A stretch of 64,000 nucleotides of DNA from Lepidostoma basale (taxonomy: Eukaryota; Arthropoda; Insecta; Trichoptera; Lepidostomatidae). The DNA is taken from positions 372,001-436,000 of the forward strand of contig JAHDVF020000167.1 of NCBI GenBank assembly GCA_022606425.2. The letters are read 5' to 3'. The translations under genes were made by a program, and so were the position numbers. The notes below the pieces were generated by a model. The model worked only from the letters and a program-made list of their open reading frames with translations. It was not told the DNA's origin and searched no databases. Positions 57,024 to 64,000 of this stretch are shown piece after piece (the first letter of the stretch is position 1; every line of letters starts with the position of its first letter).

Positions 57024-59717
57024 ATGGAGCAGCAGGGCGCTAAAGGTGCGTCAAGATCACCTTCAGTGATGAGTGGCTTCTCAACACGCTCAAGAATGGA
57101 GGCGTTGTTATGGAAGTCCCGTGAGCAGCTGAGGTTGACGAAAAGGAAGGCGCAGCTTCAAGCAGAAAGGACGAATTTGGAGGCCGAAGAAGCGAAAAGG
57201 AAGGCGCAGCTTCAAGCAGAACGGACGAATTTGGAGGCCGAAGAAGCGAAAAGGAAGGCGCAGCTTCAAGCAGAAATGGCAATTTTGGAGGCCGAAGAAG
57301 CTCACAATGAACTTGTGTTTAAAATGAGATCCACAAGTTCAAATACGCCATGTATAAAGGAACGTGTCTCTAACTGGAGAAGTCAAACTCCAGAATTGGA
57401 AAGGCGACGGACATCATCTTCCGAGTCGCCTGAACAGATCGAGGGCCCGACGCAATCATGGCGGGGCGATTCTCGAAAATTGGAACACGAGGGTCCGTCG
57501 CATTCAGGGCGGGACTCACAGCAGCCGCAGCAGCAGCGTAACAAGTACGATCCTGCCATGGCACATCCTGCAGGGAGACCGGATCAATTCATCGGCAGTC
57601 AACCATACGAGCGGTGGCGCCAGATGACATCGGTGGAGCCACATGCAGAGAAATCCGGGAGACCAGTTCCCGGCTCGTGTAACGACTCGGCTGTAGCCGA
57701 TCGCATCGCGGATCAAGAGGGCCCGACGCTATCAAGGCGGGGTGAATTTCGAAAATTGAAACACGAGGGTCCGTCGCATTCAGGGCGGGACTCACAGCAG
57801 CCGCAGCAGCAGCAGAACAAAGACGATCCTTCCATGGGACATCCTGCAGGGAGACCGGACCAATTCATCGGCAGTCAACCATATAGGCGCCAGATGACAT
57901 CGGTGGAGCCACATGCAGAGAAATCCGGGAGACCAGTTCCCGGCTCATCGAACGACTCAGCTGTAGTCGATCGCATCGCGGATCAAGGTAAGGCTTTATC
58001 CTTATTTACCGGTAGGCCAAATAATGAAAATAAGTTGCACAGTGTAAATGCCAGTGTTATTGAGGATTTGTACATACCTAAGCAATCGGTAGTGTGCAAA
58101 TCATATGTAGATAAAAATAAGGAATGTGAAAATGACAAAATCACATTAGGGAAAAAGATTTATAAAAATAGGGAATTTTCCGAAGCTAATTGTAATAAAA
58201 TAGAAAATTGTAATTTAAATGTTTATGCAAGACCATTTTTGGTTAAAAATATTATGTGTATTATAGATAAGTTTTACTTGCCTCGCTTCACAGTATTTAA
58301 TTCAAATAAATCAGGAAAATTGGTAATTGTGTTCGATGCAGCGGCCAAACTTAAAGTTATCTCGTTGCATGACAAATTACTAAAGGGCCCCGACTTATAT
58401 AATTCAGTATTAGGAATAATGTTTAAATTTAGACAACACAAAATCGTGTTAACGGCTAACATACAGAAAATGATTTTGCAGATAAACATCACTGAGAAAG
58501 ATGTTTTTAATAAATTATTATTTCTTTGGAGAGGAAATAATCGCGAATTGCCACCTGTCACATATGCAATGTGCTCAATAATATTTGGGGCTAAATCGTT
58601 AATGTTATCTGCAAAATATGTCAAAAAGAAAAATGGGGAAAATTATTCTGAAAATTTTCCGGAAGCAGTAGATGCTTTTCGTATTAAATGTTATATGGAA
58701 GTTTACTTAGATAGCGTAAAATCGGGTGAGGCTGCGCAGCAGCTAATAAGACAAATTAGATTTATACATGATAAAGGCGGGTTTAAAATGACTAGTTGGG
58801 CATTGAATTGTCAAATAGCATTTAAAAATATACCTCCAGCGCGGCGATCTCATTACATTGTAAACTTTGAGGAAAGAATAAGCACAGCTCAGAGAACGTT
58901 AGGTTTACAATGCGACCCGAAACTAGATTTACTATTTTTTTATTTGAGTTTCAAGAAAATAGGAAAGGAAATCGTTTTGGGCGTTCAAGTACGAACTAAG
59001 AGGACAAGGCTTAAGATGATCATAACAGCGTTTGATCCGCCCGGGTTCCTCGCCCCTCTGACAGTTAGATTAAAATTTTTGATGCAAATTGTGCGGCTAT
59101 CAAGGATTGACATCGATGAGAAGATATCGATAAATACTCGCAACTATAATGAGTTGGTTGCCTGGTTAAAAATTCAGTGTGAAGTAAAACACTTGAAAAT
59201 ACTCCGATTTTACGAGAAAGGGTGCGTAAAAGTGAAAAATCGAAAATTTCATATATTTTGCGATTTTAATAAAATGAAACTGTGTTGTGTCGCATACTGC
59301 AGAGTGCAGAAAGTAACAGAAAATATAAAAGCAACCTTCATTGCAAGGAAGGTAAAGGATCTTCATGGAGTCCTGCTGGAAAATCGCTTGGCAAAAAAGG
59401 TTATAGAAAACCAATATATTAAATATAAATCAACACACCTTTGGATAGACTCCAATGTCGTCATGTGTTGGCTTCAATCGGATGATACAAATTTTAAATC
59501 ATTTGTGGCCCATCAATTGAGAAAAATTGATGAAATTGTAGGCACGGACTGTAGGCCGTGGCTACCTTCTGTAGAAAATTTAGTTGAAAATGATATCAGG
59601 AAAGAGGTGGATGAAAACCACCCAGAACTTAGATCGGAAGTTCTGCACACGCTTTTACTGGAAGAGGAAAAATTAGAAAATAGTAGAGACAAGAACCGCG
59701 TATGGCATATATCGTAA
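57024..59717 (+). CDS. BEL/Pao Gag-RT-like polyprotein, catalytic residues replaced
   Basis: 897 codons from the first ATG after the PBS; an upstream GTG-led extension (from 56964) lies in the LTR and is not used. Residues about 36-95 form a charged coiled coil with three near-identical 18-residue repeats. About 140-321 is a tandem duplication of roughly 92 residues, Q-rich (nucleotides about 57441-57715 and 57716-57987). About 390-897 follows the BEL order: RT (VVFDAAAK-like block read as VIVFDAAAKLKV, GPDLYNSV), connection, RNase H-like (FCDFNK, LWIDSN). The motif A Asp is Asn (residue 479) and the Asp pair of the RT box is Glu-Val (559-560). Zinc knuckles, protease and integrase are absent. 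Composition turns AT-rich after about 57990. Probably a non-autonomous element; a domesticated protein is possible but unproven. Confidence 0.8.
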   Translation: MEQQGAKGASRSPSVMSGFSTRSRMEALLWKSREQLRLTKRKAQLQAERTNLEAEEAKRKAQLQAERTNLEAEEAKRKAQLQAEMAILEAEEAHNELVFKMRSTSSNTPCIKERVSNWRSQTPELERRRTSSSESPEQIEGPTQSWRGDSRKLEHEGPSHSGRDSQQPQQQRNKYDPAMAHPAGRPDQFIGSQPYERWRQMTSVEPHAEKSGRPVPGSCNDSAVADRIADQEGPTLSRRGEFRKLKHEGPSHSGRDSQQPQQQQNKDDPSMGHPAGRPDQFIGSQPYRRQMTSVEPHAEKSGRPVPGSSNDSAVVDRIADQGKALSLFTGRPNNENKLHSVNASVIEDLYIPKQSVVCKSYVDKNKECENDKITLGKKIYKNREFSEANCNKIENCNLNVYARPFLVKNIMCIIDKFYLPRFTVFNSNKSGKLVIVFDAAAKLKVISLHDKLLKGPDLYNSVLGIMFKFRQHKIVLTANIQKMILQINITEKDVFNKLLFLWRGNNRELPPVTYAMCSIIFGAKSLMLSAKYVKKKNGENYSENFPEAVDAFRIKCYMEVYLDSVKSGEAAQQLIRQIRFIHDKGGFKMTSWALNCQIAFKNIPPARRSHYIVNFEERISTAQRTLGLQCDPKLDLLFFYLSFKKIGKEIVLGVQVRTKRTRLKMIITAFDPPGFLAPLTVRLKFLMQIVRLSRIDIDEKISINTRNYNELVAWLKIQCEVKHLKILRFYEKGCVKVKNRKFHIFCDFNKMKLCCVAYCRVQKVTENIKATFIARKVKDLHGVLLENRLAKKVIENQYIKYKSTHLWIDSNVVMCWLQSDDTNFKSFVAHQLRKIDEIVGTDCRPWLPSVENLVENDIRKEVDENHPELRSEVLHTLLLEEEKLENSRDKNRVWHIS

Positions 59718-59813
59718 ACCTGTAACAAAGGTCGCCAAATTAGACTTAGTTTAAAGTATCTTAGTAGCCATACTAGACTTAGTTTTTCTATGTAGCCATA
59801 TTAGAATTAGTTT

Positions 59814-59831
59814 GATTACAAGGGGTGGAAA
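59814..59831 (+). other. polypurine tract
   Basis: acaaggggtggaaa directly precedes the 3' LTR start (TGTTTAGG), as required for plus-strand priming. Confidence 0.7.
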
Positions 59832-60969
59832 TGTTTAGGCTATTTTTGTAATCAAACAAAGATGTTAGCAACAAGACATTTAGACTTTAAATAATTACAG
59901 ATGTTATTTATGTAGATATAATTTTTACCTTTGTTTGCCGACTTGTAAAGGTTTTGAATATTATCGCGGGTATTTCTGGCAAATAAAATAATAAATAATA
60001 ATTGGATATTATTTGTATAGGCCGAACAGTCAAAGGTGCTGGCTTAGGACCGGAGAAAGATAATTTTAAAAGGTCAATAAACATAATTGCAGTTTTTCCC
60101 GTATTCTTCAAACAATGCATTTAGGTTGTTTGTTTAGGGCAAATAGTTAAAATGGGTTAGTCCCAAACATTAAAATTAGTTTACTTAAAGTTTATGTAAA
60201 CAGTAAATTCTATAGAGCGCTCATAAAGGATAATCCTAGCAGTAGGTACAATGACAAGAAACCATCATGCCGTTTCCCCGAGAGGGTAGGCAGTTAGAAA
60301 ATTATTATTTAGAAATTTAATTAAATAAAAAGGTTGTTTAGTTACAGTACATTTTAGATATATGTTAGTTATACCTAACATTATTGCAGTATTTAAATTT
60401 TGTAATGTTTTGTGTGTCTTTGTTTGTCTTTGCATCTTTGTTATATGAATAGATATGTAACGACTTAGTATTTTATGTAAATTGATCTAATTGGCCTACA
60501 CGGTAAAAGGTAAAGCCTTACGGTGTGGTTAGGTTAAGATTATAATTAGTTAAATATTAAGTTTTAATTTTGTAATTAATGTGCATAAATATGTCACGGA
60601 ACGGAATGGACTTGAGGTAACGGGAAAACCAGCCACCCTTTGTCAGGGTTGGCTTTATATTCAGTACCCTTTTAGAGAAGGCAGAAGTCACCACTTGTGA
60701 GTGCTAGAGTAAGGAACAGCTTACGCTCCCGCGACCTCACGTCAGTTTTCCGTTCCGTCGAAGAAGTGGACATTTGATAGGAATGTCGTAATGCTTTGGG
60801 CGGAATTAAATAGTTCGATCCGAGACCGGAGTTATTATTTTGGAAAAGTGCCGTGGGGGTATGTGTGCTGCACCATCAGGAAGCCGTGCTTCCGCTTAGC
60901 CGAGTGCCAGGACCGTAAGTAAGTTTCAGCTGAAGTGTCAAAGTGAAAAGTGACCATTTTAGGCTGAAA
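59832..60969 (+). mobile_element. BEL/Pao-like 3' LTR
   Basis: Starts TGTTTAGGC, ends near ggctgaaa. About 45 bases longer than the 5' LTR because of extra sequence near 60865-60945 (gccgtgcttccgcttagccg). Differences from the 5' LTR cluster in the last 350 bases. Confidence 0.85.
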
Positions 60970-60976
60970 TAATAAC
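60970..60976 (+). repeat. target-site duplication, right
   Basis: TAATAAC, identical to 55882-55888. The length is slightly above the usual BEL 4-6 bp, so one or two bases may match by chance. Confidence 0.75.
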
Positions 60977-61139
60977 CTATCCATTTACTTTTCTTGTTGG
61001 AATAAATAAATATAAACTAAAACATTTCCACGGTTTCTGTAAATTAATCAGTATTGGTTGTTATTTAATAATCATTAAAAATGTTATATTTGATTTGTTT
61101 TAATAATTCTGATTCCCTTCGTAATAGTTATTCTTATAC
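60977..61139. other. AT-rich spacer
   Basis: Nothing recognised. Confidence 0.4.
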
Positions 61140-61235
61140 CAAACCAGAGTAGAAGATAGCAGCGGGCTACCAAAACCATTAAAATCTAAAATTACAAGTG
61201 AAATAAATCAGAATATTTAGTATAAACAAAGAAAC
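61140..61235 (+). repeat. hammerhead-like repeat (as 4305-4500)
   Basis: gatagcagcgggctaccaaa then accatt and aaatctaaaattacaagtga, co-linear with 4388-4440. GAAA and stem III are mutated. Confidence 0.5.
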
Positions 61236-61299
61236 TTACTAAAAAAATTGTTTCCGTATAGTTAAAATTTACATACTTAGTTAAATTTTAATTATTCAT

Positions 61300-61385
61300 C
61301 TTCTATTTTGAACAAGTTTCGTCTGTTTGCTGCATCGAGCTGTCGAAACGGATTTGAAATAGAAGAATAAAAAGTTGATCAAAAT
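61300..61385 (+). repeat. degenerate hammerhead-like repeat
   Basis: gctgcatcgagctgtcgaaa then cggatttgaaatagaagaat with an inverse tail at left (cttctattttgaacaagttt). Stem III palindrome lost. Confidence 0.45.
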
Positions 61386-61940
61386 TTTGTATTTTTCATA
61401 AAACTTTCGATAACATTATTTTTTAAATATGTACTTTTACGGATAAATGTATCAAAAAATTGTAATGGAAATGAAGTAGTAAATATTTTCAGCTGAATTC
61501 CAATATCAACGCTTAGAAGTGGGCTTAATAATTATCTGTCCGCACTTGCTATCGGTAAAATGTTTTAATCGTCGATACAAGTACCGGCTTGTACTGTAAA
61601 AAATCTCAAAGCGAACAAGATGTATCCCGTACCCATCCAAAGGAAACAGTTTTTGTGCATCATTCCAACCGATAAATGTTCCGAGCCCGATCCTTTGATA
61701 CTCCTTTGACAATCACGCTGGTACACCGATCATGATAGGGCGGAAGTCTGCAAGTGGTCTGGCATCAATCCGAGAAGAGCTCTTCTGAAAGACAGTGAGT
61801 ACAGTCAGCTGTATAAATATTTCCAAACAAATTTAACCGGATTAGAAAATTTTTATCTTTCATAACAATTGAACGCAATATTAAAAATAATCAAATTAAC
61901 ACTATTTATCGTTTCTTGAATGATGTTGTTAAACTCCAAG
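61386..61940. other. unassigned; 61500-61810 coding-like
   Basis: A 68-codon minus frame (61506-61712: TFIGWNDAQKLFPLDGYGIH) looks less random than its surroundings but is not recognised. Likely a transposon relic or a chance frame. Confidence 0.35.
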
Positions 61941-62300
61941 TTAATGATAATGTACGTTTTTTAGAAGTTTTGTTATAGTTTTTGGGAATGACATGTTTCG
62001 AATTTCTTAAGCTTTATCAAATGTCTAATGCATTTCATACTGACATTTCAAATCAAATCAAATCAGTTTATTTCATCAACAGACATTACAAAATTTATTT
62101 TTAAGGCATCTATTGAGAACAGGTAAAATAATATATTATGTATAGTATACTACCAGGAACGCATGAGAGATGGTTCAACATTAGAAAGACAGGATACTCT
62201 CCAGAATTAAGAGTATTTGACAATGCCTTAATAAGGCGAAACATGTCATTTCCATCACTATAATAAAACTTATAGAAAACAGACATTTTCATTCATGTTA
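61941..62300 (+). repeat. hammerhead-like inverted pair split by family F insertion
   Basis: Left arm (61950-62030): tagaagttttgttatag, gggaatgacatgtttcgaat. Right arm: TTGACAA, extra T, GCCTT with AAGGC (perfect 5 bp), GAAA, ACATGT, C near 62218-62251, then the tail to cattcatgttaattaa. Between them lies a family F copy (62048-62208). Confidence 0.65.
62048..62208 (-). repeat. family F repeat nested in hammerhead-like pair
   Basis: Starts with the reversed simple tail (aaatcaaatcaaatcagttt), then tctattgagaacagg, gcatgagagatggttcaaca and gaattaagagtattt, as in 51526-51730. Confidence 0.7.
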
Positions 62301-63584
62301 ATTAAATGTAATAGGTAAAATTATAATATTTCTACGATCATGTTTAAAAAATGATGTTTTTAAATCGTGGATTTATTTTGTAAAATTTTATGCAATGATA
62401 TACTGTACAATTTATTTCATTTAATACAGTTTTAATCAGTTTTTACAAATACTTGCAAAAAAACCTTGTTTGTTAATAAATTCGGATTTTTTATATGGAG
62501 TACGTACATATCGCCCTCGGTGTGCCTAAAATATTGGTAATAATTTGTTATTTGTAATCGAACAATTGTTTTATTTTTGACGTTGTATTTTTAGTATTAT
62601 TGATTTTCAGAGATGTTTTGTTCATTTAGTTATGCGGCTGACTGTACCAGATATGGAAATAAGGAGACTGTAGGTACATCAGCAGAGAGCGGTTTGTTGG
62701 CCGTAGTTATTTCCCGTCTCACTCTATCCCTGTTTTTTGCATTGTTTTAACTTGAGCATGAATATTACCTATCTCGAATCCTCTTCTTTTCTATGTATAA
62801 TTTTGTTATACTTTCTCTTGTAAAAATATCCGAAATTGATGTTAAATAAATGTATGTTCATTTTGACAAACGTACATAATATAAAACTATGATGAAAATT
62901 ATACGACAACATTTCATCTAATGCACGGAGTTTAATTAAAATATGTAGATATGAATTTATTTCGCTGTGGATGCCATATTAAACAAAACACAGAGTTAGA
63001 TGTTCAATTAGCAAAGTTTAAAATATTTCTCTCCGCGGACAACACAATTCTCGTACCTCAAATAGCAAGAGCTTTTGTCGCAGCCATAATAAGTTAAAAT
63101 GACAAATAAAATTGTCCGTTTGTTTTAAATCGAGTTTGTATATTAAAGAGAAATAATATACTCGTCGCATGATCACTGTGGCTGAATAATTTAACACATT
63201 CTATATGATGAGAACCACTCGATCGGTCGTTTTCATATTTGCAAGTCGCAGTGTTGTTGTTAGCGAAAAACTCAAAGTGAATGTTTCAGCCCTGAAAATA
63301 TATATGTTTAAGTATAGTGAGGATGAAAGGGCTGCTTACCACACCATGTTCGATATTCCTAAGAAAACCGCTTCAAAGGATTCCCGCCTACAGTTGTGTT
63401 CTGCTCCTTCGGTTCCTTATCGAATCTAGATTATGTATATATGTGAGGACGACCATAATGATTCACATCGGAGAGGAGAAACCCCGCTTAGCAAACGAAC
63501 TGTAATGCGCCGGGTCGTATACATAAAGGATGCTCGATACTTTAATTAAATGTTTAGAGCTGTCCTTAATCATGTGGGGTCTTC
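62301..63584. other. unassigned
   Basis: AT-rich; 63200-63500 is GC-richer with a 74-codon plus frame lacking motifs. Confidence 0.4.
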
Positions 63585-63640
63585 TTCTTCTTAGTTTCGT
63601 AAAGCCAAGCGTTGGCAATTCCGTTTACTTCACTTTAAGT
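63585..63640 (-). mobile_element. family B 3' end scrap
   Basis: The minus strand reads GIANAW followed by an AAGAAGAAGAAG tail, the terminal few codons of family B (compare VIANVGG at 24919-25143). Confidence 0.5.
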
Positions 63641-64000
63641 TATATAATGCTGCAATTGAACTCGTTAAAGGGTTTTACTTTGTAGATGGTACTTTTTCCA
63701 AATTCTTTCATCATATACTATGTAACAAAGCAGTTAAAAAATTGATTTCATTATAAAATTCACTTATATCATATCTAATCAATTTAAAATTACAAATACA
63801 TTCAAGACCATTCGGATAATGAACGGCGTTTTTTAAAGATAATAAGAAAGATAAATTTTTATTTATAGTACATTAATGCCGCGTTATTAAATATATGCAT
63901 TACGCTTTCTATACGATATTTCTTAATCCCAAACTACCGTACGTTCTCGATCCAGCTAACTCACAAGTGACTTTAAGAGTTTTGACGCGACTCCGACCCT
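63641..64000. other. AT-rich, unassigned
   Basis: No recognised feature. Confidence 0.4.

Noticed and set aside
61506..61712. 68-codon minus-strand frame as a host exon
   Set aside because: Not recognised, no splice signals supporting it, and the flanks are repeats; left as unassigned.

Overview
The window reads as intergenic or intronic DNA from an AT-rich animal genome, most likely an insect. The grounds are a BEL/Pao LTR retrotransposon, several non-LTR families of types common in insects, a tRNA-derived SINE, and many short inverted repeats. The order cannot be fixed from sequence alone. I find no host protein-coding gene. Nearly every recognisable coding stretch is transposon-derived, most of it 5'-truncated or frameshifted.

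Layout. (1) Five non-LTR groups are scattered throughout. Family A has about 17 fragments with a (TTAG)n 3' tail; its longest copy is at 35484-36250. Families B, C and D are RTE-like C-terminal pieces, many with GAA-type tails. One RTE-like copy at 9608-10768 keeps its RT motifs and has clear target-site duplications. A CR1/Jockey-like copy on the minus strand (47517-49655) has a poly(A) tail and one frameshift. (2) A BEL/Pao element (55889-60969) has long LTRs, a PBS, a PPT, a 7-bp target duplication and one long open frame. Its RT catalytic residues are replaced, and protease and integrase are absent. (3) DNA-type elements include a piggyBac-like MITE (43460-44244), a possible hAT-like piece (34108-34391), TIR elements at 13737-14120 and 25395-25907, and foldbacks at 7945-8555 and 21525-22200. 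(4) A tRNA-derived SINE occurs three times. (5) There are long (TA)n tracts at 54589-55459 and a 64-bp satellite at 40817-41500 split by a retrotransposon fragment.

Most interesting: about 30 short near-palindromic repeats share one architecture that matches the hammerhead ribozyme. The order is a CUGANGA-like box, one extra base, a hairpin of 3-6 bp, GAAA, a six-base palindrome, and a C at the expected cleavage point. The copy at 13081-13129 has a 9-bp stem I and an intact core. A minus-strand copy at 18150-18202 has stem I of 8 bp and stem II of 6 bp. The motifs usually come as divergent pairs (minus copy left, plus copy right). Stem III is a loopless palindrome (ACATGT, ACCGGT, ACAGCTGT), so cleavage would need a dimer, as in newt satellite and retrozyme-type hammerheads.

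Between the repeats lie GC-richer, apparently single-copy islands (about 4890-5300, 16850-17970, 18560-18830, 19555-19830, 32600-32790, 41620-41900, 53330-53640). They could be conserved regulatory DNA of a gene-poor locus; this is inference only.
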